A stretch of 64,000 bases of DNA from Anisodus tanguticus (lineage: Eukaryota > Streptophyta > Magnoliopsida > Solanales > Solanaceae), in NCBI GenBank assembly GCA_034509755.1, contig CM067541.1, forward strand, positions 31,819,504 through 31,883,503. The letters run 5' to 3'. Position 1 is the first letter of the stretch, and each line of letters starts with the position of its first letter. A program made the translations under genes and the position numbers. This document shows positions 22,192 to 32,795 of the stretch, piece after piece. Below the pieces are notes generated by a model. The model was given only the letters and a program-made list of their open reading frames with translations, was not told the origin of the DNA and did no database searches.

Positions 22192-23455
22192 ATGGCTTCA
22201 GACTCCGATTTCAATGATGAGTTTGTGGGGGCACGAGCCGCCGTTATGAATCCTCCACCACTTCAAGGAAATGTAAGTTTCCACCTAAACACCACATTAC
22301 TATACCTACACAACACCAAGGGTCTATTTGGTGGTCTTGCAACTAATGATCCAAATCGACACCTTCATAATTTCCTTGGGTTTTGTGCAACGAATGTCCA
22401 ACCAAATGTCTCAAGTGAGATAGTGAAGTTGAGGTTTTTCCAATTTTCTCTCACGGGGGAGCCACCGCTTGGTTAGATGATCTTCCCGCCGATTTGATCA
22501 CAATATGGGCGGAGTTGACCAATGGATTTCTCAAGAAATATTTCACTCCATCCCGGATATTAAAACTCCGAGATGAAATCAAAAACTTCCGAAAACTTTC
22601 TAATGATCCACTTCACGAGACTTGGACCTGATTTAAAAAGAAAGTGAAGAGTTGTCCAAATCATGGTCTGCTGGATAGTGTGCTCCTCCAAACGTTCTGT
22701 AGGGCACTCGACTCACTCAACAAATTTATGGCAAACAATCTAGCGGAGGGAGACGTCATGTATACTAATTATGATGTGATGAGTGCTTTGCTTGACAAAC
22801 TAATGAAAACAAATGAAACTTGTCACACTAGAGAGTCGGAAGTGTTTATAGGAAGTTCTTCCAAGAATTTAATATCTAGAGAGGCACTTAAGGGGGAAGA
22901 AGAGAGAGACATGAAATAATAGCTAAATTGATGACACAAATGGATCTTCTCACGAAACATGTTATGGGTAGTGGCTCAAAGAAAGTGAATGCAATTGGGT
23001 CTTATGAAGGGGCTCAAAAGATCAAAAACTTCCCCGCCTAACTACTAAAGTCATAATCAAGAAACTTGGTGGTAAGTCAAGAGAATTAAGGTTGGAACAA
23101 GGAGCAAGAAGGCTCAAATTGGAGGAAAAACAACCAAGGGGGTTACAATAACAACCAAGGTAGTTACAACAAAAACAATTATAATAACCATCGGAGCGAC
23201 AATTCCATCAAAGGGTAGCCATAAATTTTGAGCCAACCATCCACTAGTGATCTTGTTAGTTTGAAACTTGAAGACATGCTCTCAAAAGTGTTAAGAAAAG
23301 TTGAGTCAACCGAGACCTTTATCAAAGAGGTGAAAGATGCCATGAAAGGCATGAGCGAGGGTATGAGTACTATGGGACAAGTTGTGAGTTCACATTCAAC
23401 TTCAATCAAGCAACTTGAGGCCCAACTTAGCCAAATATCGTCTACCCTCAACTAA
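22192..23455 (+). pseudogene. Athila-like gag pseudogene
   Basis: It opens with ATG 22,192 (MASDSDFNDEFVGARAAVM). The conserved capsid block reads FGGLATNDPNRHLHNFLGFC, then a frameshift near 22,455 into WLDDLPADLITIWAELTNGF, KKYFTPSRILKLRDEIKNF and the SCPNHGLLDSVLLQTFCRAL block, ending in frame at 22,919. The C-terminal part 23,228-23,455 keeps EDMLSKVLRKVESTETFIK and HSTSIKQLEAQLSQISSTLN, a coiled-coil-like tail typical of this gag. No zinc knuckle is seen, as usual for Athila. Stops at ~22,631 and 22,918 plus the frameshift inactivate it. Confidence 0.88.
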
Positions 23456-23499
23456 AGGCAAAAAGGTATACTCCTTAGTGACACAGTGGAAAATCAAAG

Positions 23500-24271
23500 A
23501 AACAGTGATCATTCTTATAAAGCTATTACTACTAGGAGTGGAAATGTTCTTAGGGGTGATGCGTTGGTGAATGAATAAGAGATTATTATTGATGAAGCAC
23601 TTATTTTTGCACCTATTGTTGTTGATAAAGAGAGTGTTACCAACAAGAAGAGGGATAGTATTGAAGAGCCCATTGTTATTGAAGAAGAGCTTGCAAAAGA
23701 TAAAATCCCAGAAGTGATGTCACCTATTCCAAAGCCCCCACATCCATTTCCTCAAAGGATATCCAAGAAGAAGGATGACGGGATGTTTTTGAAGTTTATT
23801 GAGAAGTTGAAACACCTTTCCATCAACATTCCTTTAGTTGAAGCCCTTGAGCAAATGCCGGGCTATGCAAAGTTTATGAAAGATCATGTGACCAAGAAGA
23901 GACAATCTAGCTTTAAGACGAAGGGTATGACCCATCATTGTAGTGCCATTGTTACTAAGGCACTAGTTCAAAAGAAAGAGAACCCCGGAGCAATAACTAT
24001 TTCTTGCACTATTATGGCCTATAAGTTTACAAAGGCGTTGTGTGATCTCGGTGCAAGCACTAATTCGATGCCTCTTGCTATTTTCAACAAGTTTAATTTG
24101 GGCACTCCCCATCCCACAACTATGAGGCTACTTATGGCGGATCACACCACGAAAAGGCTGGTTGGTATTCTTTTAGATGTCCTTGTTCGTGTGGATAGAT
24201 TCATATTTCTAGCTGAATTTGTGATATTAGATTGCGAAGTGGATTTTGAGGTTCCCATAATCTTGGGATGA
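23500..24271 (+). pseudogene. Athila-like aspartic protease region
   Basis: A spacer with ITTRSGNVLRGD is followed by the protease fold, preceded by PHPFPQRISKKKDDGMFLKF. The active-site segment KALCDLGASTNSMPLAIFNK (D-x-G-A-S) is at ~24,030. TTMRLLMADHTTKRLVGIL and DVLVRVDRFIFLAEFVIL follow, ending DCEVDFEVPIILG. The single-domain protease would cleave the gag-pol polyprotein. It is open from 23,714 to 24,271. A stop follows in place of the usual RPFLAT.. continuation. Confidence 0.85.
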
Positions 24272-24479
24272 CGATTCTTATCCATGAGGCAATCTCTTGT
24301 TGATGTTGAGTGAGGAGATCTTAAATTACGCATGAATAATGAAGAGATCATATTCCATGTTTGCAAGTCGATGAAACAACTGGCGGACATTAGTGTAGTG
24401 TCGGTTATTGATACAATTATGAAGCTGTGGAGACAACCGTTGCTAATGAGTATATTGATGAAGTGTTGGCGGTGGTGTT

Positions 24480-25940
24480 GATGAACTATGATGGAGGGAA
24501 CCATGAAGTATTCGAGAAAGATGGTTAATGCTTTGGTTGGATTGGGGTCATACAACTACAACCCCAAGAAGCTTGATCTTGACTTGGAAAACCGTGAAAC
24601 TCCTCCCACTAAGCCACCAATCATTGAACCCTCAACCATGGAACTCAAACCTCTTCCTTTCTATTTGAGGTACGAATTCCTTGGTCCAAACAACAATTTG
24701 CCCGTTATATTTTCAAACCTATTGACGGAAGAGCAGCGTGAAAAGTTATTAGTTATCTTAAGAAGGTATAAAAGAGCCATTGGATGGTCAATTACGGATA
24801 TATGAGGCATTCCTCCTGGTATTTGCACTCACAAAATCCGGCTTGATGAAAAATATAATTCCAGTGTGGAACATCAAAGGAGGTTGAATCCTCCTATGCA
24901 AGAGGTTGTGAAGAAGGAAATAATCAAGTGGTTGGATGTCTGTGTTGTGTATCCTATTGCGGATAGTGAGTGGGTAATCCCGGTTCAATGTGTGCCTAAG
25001 AAGGATGGTATTACCATGGTACCTAATGAGAAGAATTAGTTGGTTCTAGTACCCTGGGGCATAGCTGGATGGCAAAGGAGGGAAACTTAAAATCTAGCTG
25101 GAGGCCTGCAGCATAGGTTCAAACCCTGGTCATTCAGGCACATCCCGCGATTTACTGGTAGTATTGTTGAGGGACCGGGACTACTATCTCTAGGAATAGT
25201 CTGGCGTAAGGCGGGAAGCTGGATATTAAAAAAAAGAATGAAGTGGTTCTAACTCAAATAATTACCGGGTGGAGAGTGTGTACGGACTGTAGGAAATTGA
25301 ACCATTAGATAATGAGGGACCACTTTCCCATGCCATTCATGGATCAAATGCTAGATATACTCACGGGATGGGATTTCGATTGATTCATGATGGGTATTCG
25401 GGTGACAACCAAATCACTATCGCCCCCGAAAACCATGAAAAGACAGCCTTCACTTATCCTTATGGTACCTTTGCGTTTCGAAGAATGACCTTTGGGTTAT
25501 GTAATTCTCCTCACTTTTCAAAGGTGCATGATGTCCATATTTTCTGACATGGTTGAGGAATCCATTTAAATCTTCATGGATGACTTTTCCGTGGTTGGAG
25601 ACTCTTTTTATGTTTGTCTAGAGAACTTGGCTTGAGTTTTAAAACATTGTGAAGAGATCAATTTGGTTCTCAATTAGAAAAATACCACTTCATGGTCAGA
25701 TAGGGAATCTTCCTTGGGCACCAAATTTTGGAAAAGGGTATAGAGGTTGATCAAGCCAAAGTTGAGGTTATTGTCAAGCTTCCTACACCTATCTCTGTGA
25801 AAGGTGTCTGAAGTTTTCTAGGACATATTGGGTTCTATAGAAGATTTATAAAAGACTTCTCTAAGGTGGAAAATCCTTAGTTGAAGCTTGTCTCAAGGCG
25901 TTTGAATGTTAGAAAGAGAAGCTCACTTCGACACCTATCA
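24480..25940 (+). pseudogene. Athila-like reverse transcriptase pseudogene
   Basis: The N-terminal part (LKPLPFYLRYEFLGPNNNLP, LSKYKKAIGWSI-like) is followed by ICTHKIRLDE. The GWRVC.DC segment, separated from its upstream neighbour PNEKN by a SINE, comes next, then the FTYPYGTFAFRRM-like finger. The palm has FQRCMMSIFSDMVEESI with catalytic FMDD at 25,573-25,584, then HCEEINLVLN and the thumb VKLPTPISVKG. It is broken into many frames by indels and stops. It would reverse-transcribe element RNA. The FMDD aspartates are still encoded. Confidence 0.85.
25049..25235 (+). mobile_element. tRNA-derived SINE inside the RT
   Basis: Pol III promoter boxes are visible: an A-box-like ATAGCTGGATGG at ~25,061 and a B box GGTTCAAACCC at 25,116-25,126. 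The element ends in TTAAAAAAAA. Flanking near-repeats are AAGAATTAGTTGGTTCTA (25,031-25,048) and AGAATGAAGTGGTTCTA (25,235-25,251), a ~17-bp target duplication with small differences. It interrupts RT between the KNE and TGWRVC motifs. The family is not identified by name. Confidence 0.82.
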
Positions 25941-26340
25941 TTGTTACTCTAGATTGGTCAAATCCATTTAAGCTTATGTGTGATGCTAGTGGTTTTTCCA
26001 TGGGGGCTGTTCTTGGCCAAAAGAGAGATAAAATTTTCCATCCCATATATTATGCAAGTACGACTCTTAATGGAGCGCAAATGAATTACACCGTCATCGA
26101 GCAAGAGTTGTTTGCCATTGTCTATGCTTTTGAGAAGTTTCGAGCTTACTTGTTCGAAACTCATGTGATTGAGCACATAGATCATGCAACTCTTTGTTAT
26201 CTCATAGATAAGAAAGATGGAAAGCCTAGGTTGATACATTGGATCTTTCTTTTGCAAGAGTTCAATTTTGAAGTGAAAGAAAGGAATGTGAAAACCAAGT
26301 AGTGGACCACTTGTCAAGGGGTTGAAGATGGGGGAAGCCA
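25930..26340 (+). pseudogene. Athila-like RNase H region
   Basis: KLMCDASGFSMGAVLGQKRD gives the first catalytic Asp (CDAS). FHPIYYASTTLNGAQMNYT, EQELFAIVYAFEKFRAYLF and HATLCYLIDKKDGKPRLIHW follow, then LLQEFNFEVKERNVKTK and a stop where DHLSR would follow. This 327-bp stretch is one of the better-kept frames. It would remove RNA from the RNA-DNA hybrid. Confidence 0.87.
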
Positions 26341-26529
26341 AGTGATAGGCTTAAGGTGAATGATTCATTCCCGAATGACTATGTAATGGCGGGATCACAT
26401 GATATGATTCCATGGTACGTTGATTTCGCAAACTATCATGCAAGTGATATTATGCCAAGAGATCTCACTATTAATCAAAAGAAAAAGTGTGATGTCCAGA
26501 TGTTCTATTGGGATGAGCCCTATCTTTTC

Positions 26530-27640
26530 TAGGTTTGCACTGATAATATGATAAGGAAGTGTATTTCCGATGTTGACATGATACCCATACTTAAGTCTTA
26601 CCATTCATCCCCCGTTGGTGGTCACCATAGTAGTGCAAGAATAGTGGCGAAAGTGCTTCAAAGTGGTTACTATTGGCCGACCATTCATCAAGAAGCCTAT
26701 GATTTTTTGAAAGAGTGTGATCATTGTCAATGGCATGGGGGAATTTCAAGAAAGCATGAGCTACCGCTAACACCCATCCTTGAAGTTGAGTTTTTCGATG
26801 TTTGAGGGATAGACTTTATGGGCCCGTTCATGAGTTCGTATGGTAATAAGTATATCCTTATGGCGGTTGACTACGTGTCAAAGTGGGTAGAGGCTATAGC
26901 GCTTCCTAACAATGAAGGAAAGAGTGTCACTACATTTTTGAAAAGGTACATCTTCACATGGTTTGGTACTCCAAGAGCTATAATTAGTGATGGGGGCTCC
27001 CATTTTGCAACCGATTGTTCAAAGCTCTTATTGAGAAGTATCGCATCAAACACAAGGTGGATATACCCTATCATCCCCAAACTAGTGGGTAAGTGGAAAT
27101 ACGGAATTAGGAAATTAAAGAATCCTATCTAAGACGGTCAATATCATACGAATCGATTGGTCACAGAAATTGGGTGATGCACTTTGGGCTTATCGGATGG
27201 CTTTCAAGACTCCTATTGGCATGTCGCCATATAGGTTGGTTTTTGAGAAGGCTTGTCATCTCCCGGTTGAGCTTGAGCATAAAGAAATGTGGGCTATCAA
27301 GAAACTAAATCTTGAGTGGAGTGATACATCGAACTTGAGAGCAGAATAGTTGAATGAGATAGATGAATTTTGTATCAAAGAATATGAGAGTTCGACACTT
27401 TACAAGACTCGGATAAAGCATTTCTACGATAAAAAGATCTTGAAGAGGGACTTTATCCTAGGGGATCGAGTGTTGTTGTTCAATTTAAGACTAAGGTTAT
27501 TTCCCGAGAAGTTGAAGTCCAAATGGTCGGGTCCTTTTGAGGTGACACAAGTGTTTGTCCATGGGGCTATTTAAATTGCTTGCCCAATTGGGAATCGAGT
27601 CAAGGTGAATGGGCAATGAGTGAAACATTACTTGGGGATG
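26530..27640 (+). pseudogene. Athila-like integrase pseudogene
   Basis: The HHCC zinc-binding domain reads SPVGGHHSSARI..CDHCQW (26,600-26,740). The core domain has GIDFMGPFMSSYGNKYILMA (first Asp, 26,812, just after an in-frame stop) and the GTPRAIISDGGSHF block (second Asp, ~26,985), then frame breaks after 27,040. The C-terminal part at 27,350-27,574 has LYKTRIKHFYDKKILKRDF, LGDRVLLFNLRL and SKWSGPFEVTQVF, the GPF-type DNA-binding domain. No chromodomain was seen, in line with Athila. Confidence 0.87.
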
Positions 27641-27644
27641 CCCA

Positions 27645-29288
27645 ACGAAGTCATGATTATCGAGGTGATCTACCTTAATGAACCGTGAAGAATTTTTAAT
27701 GATGTCGTGCCACGACGTAAAATTAGGCGCTTCTTGTGAGGCAACCCAAGTGTTCTATTGTTATTTTTCTTTGGTTATATTGATATTTTGATATTTGTTG
27801 AAGTGTGCAGGATTGGGAATTGGATACACAAGTTACGGATTGTAATTTCAAAAAGAGTGGATATCTCGGGCATGATCTATCATTCATATGCGGACCATAG
27901 TAATTGAATGCGGCACAATGTGCGAACTAGAGACCAAGCCCCAAATTTGAACAATTTGGCAACTGATCGGGCACAGTCTGGGACCCGTCTGCTGTTTGTA
28001 GTATTTGCCTGCGGTGGCATCTGCGAATCACAAGTGAAGCTTCAGGTAAAAAGGGTCCAACCCAACCCGCGATCGCTTAAATTCTTGTAACTGCCCCCAT
28101 AGAAATCTTCATTCGATTTTACTCCATTAGAACCGTTTTTACTCCATTTAACCTAATCTCATTCCTAAGCCCTATCACTTCTCAAGGTCTCTTAATTTCC
28201 TTCAATTTTTGCTCATAAATCAACGCGCCATTGTGCACTCATAAGGATTTGAAGAACAAAGTCAAAACAAATATGTCATTCGGTCAACAAGTCCAATACA
28301 CTAGTCGAAAATCAGGTATGTGCGATTCTTTCCCCTTCATAGTCTCATAGTAACATTCATGGTACAAAGTAATCCTTCCTTGATGTTGCTATTGAATGTG
28401 CATTAGGGTTAGATATGATTTTGACGGTTGAACTGTACTTTTGAATTGTGATCTCATGTGTATAACTCTGGTAGTATTGTGTGTGGCTATTGTAATGTGA
28501 AATTCTAATAGGGGTGCATAGGTTGGTTGTTGAAAGTTGATATCATGAATCATAATGTGCAAATCTTATTTGAATTTAAAATTGGGGAAGTCTTGAATAC
28601 CCTTGTATGTTGAAAACCCACAAGAAAATCATGCACACAACATGTTCGATAATATGCCTGAATGAATTCTGGAACTAATTTTGTTGTCTTTGTGATCCAT
28701 TTGACTTATTTGAGGGTAACACTTGAATTGAGGGTAAGTAAATGCATTTGGGGAAGTCTTGACTACCCGAAGTTCGTTGATCATGCTAAGAATCTCAGTT
28801 AGTTGGTATTGACCACAAGAGTTTGAAATTGAGTGTGCATTATATGTTTGAGTGTGTTTACGGCCCGTACAAATTGAAATTTCTGATGATGGATGGCGTG
28901 ACAACTTTATTAAGGGAAATTAATAGTGGGTGCTTGTGTGTGTTGGTTGTTGGTATTGGTATTTCGTACAAATTATAATGAAAACAGGGGATAAAAAATG
29001 AGTCATGTGAAAAACTATCATTGACATGATCTGCGGCATCACATGCAAATTGCAAACTATGTCTACGAACTGCAGATCATGACAGTCATTTTTGGTTCAC
29101 TGGCCATTCTTTGATATAATATTTGTGACACAACCTGCGAATCACAGATCATGCCTACGAATCGCAGGTCATGTCGCATATACTATCAACTCTGCAAAAA
29201 TATGTGTTTGATTTTCATTTGGAATTTTCTTTTAATTACTTGCTTTCTTAATTAAGAAAAAACATATATATTTTTCTTCTTTGAATTA
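27645..29288 (+). other. Non-coding spacer between pol and the extra ORF
   Basis: 1.6 kb without a supported frame. At 27,880-28,090 and 29,025-29,185 it repeats TGCGAA/TGCGGA words (ACCTGCGAATCACAG, TACGAATCGCAGGTCATG) also found in this element's LTRs. Such spacers often carry the splice acceptor for the downstream ORF in Athila-type elements. I could not identify the acceptor. Confidence 0.5.
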
Positions 29289-29289
29289 C

Positions 29290-31136
29290 AGGATGACACA
29301 TACAAACAAATCCAAAGGCACTAAAAAGATGACCTCGTGGAAAAGGAAATCGCAAATGGATGACGTCCCCTAGTCTGAAGAGGGGACAACCACTGCACCC
29401 GAGGATTCTAAATTACCGGAAGTAGATACTACAGAGGAAATTGTTTGGAAGAGAAAGGAGGAAGAACTTGCCCTCCAATTTGCTGAGCCTGGTTCTAAAG
29501 AACTATATCTAGCGGATCTTGAGATAAAAATGGAAGACAATCTGGCCCTTTTTATCTCAAGACCCACGGGTAACTACATTCTAGTGATTGTGTGAGAATT
29601 GTATACTACATATGGGGTGATCCTAAACAACAAGAGAGACAGGCGATAGGCCAAATCTTCTATGGACCCTCTCGATTTTATGACAGGTTGAGAGGTGAGT
29701 GTTGATATCCGTGCTAAAAAGATCAACAACTTTTATATTAGGAAGGAAGGAGATGATGATGATGACTTCTCCATAAAGTACAAGGATTATGATAAAAGGA
29801 TGAAAAACATTAATTATCAAAGAGTGTGGGCTGTATTGGTAATTTCCACAGAAACACCCGATTGGATTGATCCAGCGATTGGCATACATAAGAACAGTCT
29901 AAAAAGGAAGATTTTTTTTGGCTTAGGATCATAACTTCGAGGGTATTTCCATCAGTAAACGACACCAATATTAGGATAGAGAAAACCATTATGATTGTCG
30001 TTCTCACGATCGAATCAAGGATAAATATGGGAGACATTGTTCAGGACGAGATTTGGGACCGGGTACAATAGAAGAAAACTTCCCTTCCATACTCTTGCTT
30101 GATCACTACCTTATTCCAGAAGGCAGGAGTACCTCAGATTTACAGGATTGATAGGTACATGGAGCCTAAATAGACGGTGGATTACCCTCAGTTGGAGTAT
30201 GGTAACAAAAGGAAGACCACCATTCCACAATCTTAGTCTACTCCGATTATACTTGACACATAGATTTTTGGCACAGTTGATCAGCCTGTCCTAATAGATA
30301 CTTCAGTCCGACCTCTACTTCAGTTCTAGAGGTTCCAACACCGACTACAAAGACTGCTCCTGTCACACCTGTGGCCACTTCTTCTTCCCCAGTTGTGGGG
30401 CTAGGCATTCCTGCCCGTGGTATGAGATTTATTAGGCTTGCTGAGGCTAAGGTTACACAATTGATTGAGGAGTTTCCTACTTATGTCAAGAAAGCTATAG
30501 AGACAACCTTAGCGCCTTACAAGAAAAACCTTGAGGTAGTGAGAGAGGAGAAAAAGAGTATTAAGGCCCAGCTTCAGGCTATTGAGCTCCGGTTGGGGCA
30601 TATTAAGGGAGGTGGTAAGGAAGGTCTACTGGCTATCCAAGTAGAGTTGCAAAGTACTTTTGGGCTGTACTATCACCAACATCGTAGTTTTTCTCTACTC
30701 AACCCAGAGTGCGCACCGAGCCTTGTGTGGACTACTCGAACAAATGACATGATGTGGAATATGATCATAATATGGAGGATGATGATGATAGGTCAGAGAG
30801 GCAGAGTGAGAGTGATCCGAATAGTGATGAGGGTGATGATCATTTAGCGAGTGCCCACTCAATAGTAAGAGCAGCATGCATTCCTCTTGATGGGGTGGAT
30901 ACTGTGGTAGCGATGCAATGGTCTATAGAGAAGCTACGAGAGCAGCAGATAGCATGAGATACCATTAGAGCTAGTTCATCTTCAGCTCCACCTACACATG
31001 CTCCCTTTCCATCGTCAGTTGGACATGTGGTCCCTTTATACACTAGTGCTGAGCTTGTACTAGTTCCAGAGAGTGAGCCTGCCGGCCATACTACAGTCAC
31101 AACCCTAGTTGAGATAGTTAATGGAGACCTGAATTA
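29290..31136 (+). pseudogene. Athila-like post-pol ORF (plant transposon protein-like)
   Basis: It starts around ATG 29,293 (MTHTNKSKGTKKMTSWKRKS) with a basic N terminus. It continues through ELALQFAEPGSKELYLADLE to a domain that reads EVSVDIRAKKINNFYIRKE, NYQRVWAVLVISTETPDWI and GLGS.., followed by SLITTLFQKAGVPQIYRID. This pattern fits the 'putative plant transposon protein' domain found downstream of pol or in ORF1 of Athila/Ogre-like elements. The C-terminal part (30,371-30,957) is Lys/Glu-rich, with a likely coiled coil in YKKNLEVVREEKKSIKAQLQ, then an acidic Asp/Ser stretch. Several stops and frameshifts are present. I saw no convincing transmembrane segment, so I do not call it an envelope. 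Function is unknown. Confidence 0.6.
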
Positions 31137-32780
31137 GACATATGGGGATAATGTATTCACCTTATGATCCTATTATATATATATATATATATATATTATA
31201 TACTACATTCACCTTATGATCCTATTATATATATATATATATGCATTTGGGACAATGCATGATTTTTTTATTGGGGGTGGGGTATCTGAGTCTCCTTCGC
31301 TCTATGCTCTACGAAATCCACGGTCTTTCGCCCCATGTCATATCATATGAGTTGTGATTTTGATTGGATATTTTGTAGTTCTTGGGTTTTCTTAGTCAGG
31401 ATTCTTCCCGAGAGTATTTATTTTTATTGTTTAACTTGCCATGTTTAGTTAGTTCGTGATGTTTTGTGTCGTACTTCATTTCGTGTTGTGTATTGTTCAA
31501 GGATAATTGATGATTATGACTGATATAGTGTTGGTTTGATTAGTCAAAGGCATGCATAGTTTGTGTTGACCCCTCTGAATTTTTTTGTGGATGTGCATAT
31601 GTACTTAATGGATATTAGAGTTGTGATTGATAGATGCCTTAAAAATCTGGTTTAGAAGTGTAATCCGTATGCCATGTGTAAGATATTGTTTTTATTGAGT
31701 TTGTTTGCATTAGTGTGATCTAACACTAGCCTGGTATGTTTTCCAAGGCGAATTCCTACACTATGCTTGATTTGAAAAAGGATGTTAGGCCTTCCTTGGA
31801 CCGTCTCTTATCCTAAAAAATTTCTACCCTTACATATTTCCCTAGTCAATCCCTTTGAGCCTTTAACCATTTCTTTGACAACCACATTACAAGCCTTATC
31901 CTTTGATTGATCTATCTTTTGGCACCCGACCTCCCTAAGTGCTTTTAAATGTAAACATAGACTAAAAGCCTAAGTTTGGGGGTGGTAGTTGTGGAAGTGT
32001 TATGTGGGAGTTGTTTGAAAGGTGAAAAGGTAAAAAAAAAGAGAAAAAAAAGGTGGAACCTTCATTTGTATTGGCATTTTAAAAGATAAAACAACAAAAA
32101 AGAGTATTAAAGAAGGAAGGTAAAATAAAAGCTTTGAATAAAAGAGAAAGACTAGAGGTTGTATCAAAAGGTGAAAAGGGGTGGTGAAAAAAGTGATTAA
32201 AGGAAGTGTGCGTGAACTTGTGCAGGTGTAGTGCTTAGGGAGGTCTTGAGTCACTATTCCCAAATTGTATACCTTGACCCGAAACCTATATTAAAATATG
32301 AAAAGTCCTAGTTGATTTCGAACCAAGTGTGTCTACATTAGTGGAGGATTACATGAAGGGCAACCCTATGGTATTGCATGAGTGCATTTCAAACATCTTT
32401 GTGAGTGTGAGTGTGTTCTCTTCTTCTTCATCTTTTATCCCCTTTGTTTGTGAATATGTGTGTTTTGGGGACTTTCGTTGGTCTTTATGACGGTATATGG
32501 ATTGCAAAGTTTAGTTGGAAATCGCTTCTCGAACCGGGTTCTCTTGTCTATATCTTTCATGCTAATAGCTTTCTGTCATCATATGAAGCTGTATAGTTAG
32601 TCATTATCTATTGAGTGTTGTATCACATTTTGAAACGATGCGGACTGAAGGTAAAGAGTATCTTGAGTACATGTTTGTGGCTAATTGCTATCATAGTTGT
32701 AGTCATTCTACTTTGGTTATTCTTGAACATGTGTCGTAAGAGTTTGTGTTGTTTTAGTTACTTGAGAACAAGAAATAGTC
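31137..32780 (+). other. Athila-like 3' non-coding region
   Basis: No supported gene. It contains two AT-dinucleotide runs (31,172-31,198 and 31,228-31,243), each preceded by TTCACCTTATGATCCTATTA, so a small tandem duplication. CCTAAGTTTGGGGGTGG at ~31,968-31,985 closely resembles the true polypurine tract 0.8 kb downstream. Long A-rich runs occur at 32,030-32,060. Confidence 0.6.
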
Positions 32781-32795
32781 TAAGTTTGGGGGTGT
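32780..32795 (+). promoter_or_regulatory. Polypurine tract of the Athila-like element
   Basis: TAAGTTTGGGGGTGT abuts the TGATG start of the right LTR. It primes plus-strand synthesis. Confidence 0.8.

Noticed and set aside
25061..25126. A tRNA gene, from A and B box matches
   Set aside because: No cloverleaf can be formed, and the A-rich tail and flanking duplication identify a SINE.
29290..31136. Retroviral-type envelope gene
   Set aside because: No convincing signal peptide, transmembrane helix or cleavage motif was seen. The readable domain fits a plant transposon protein better.
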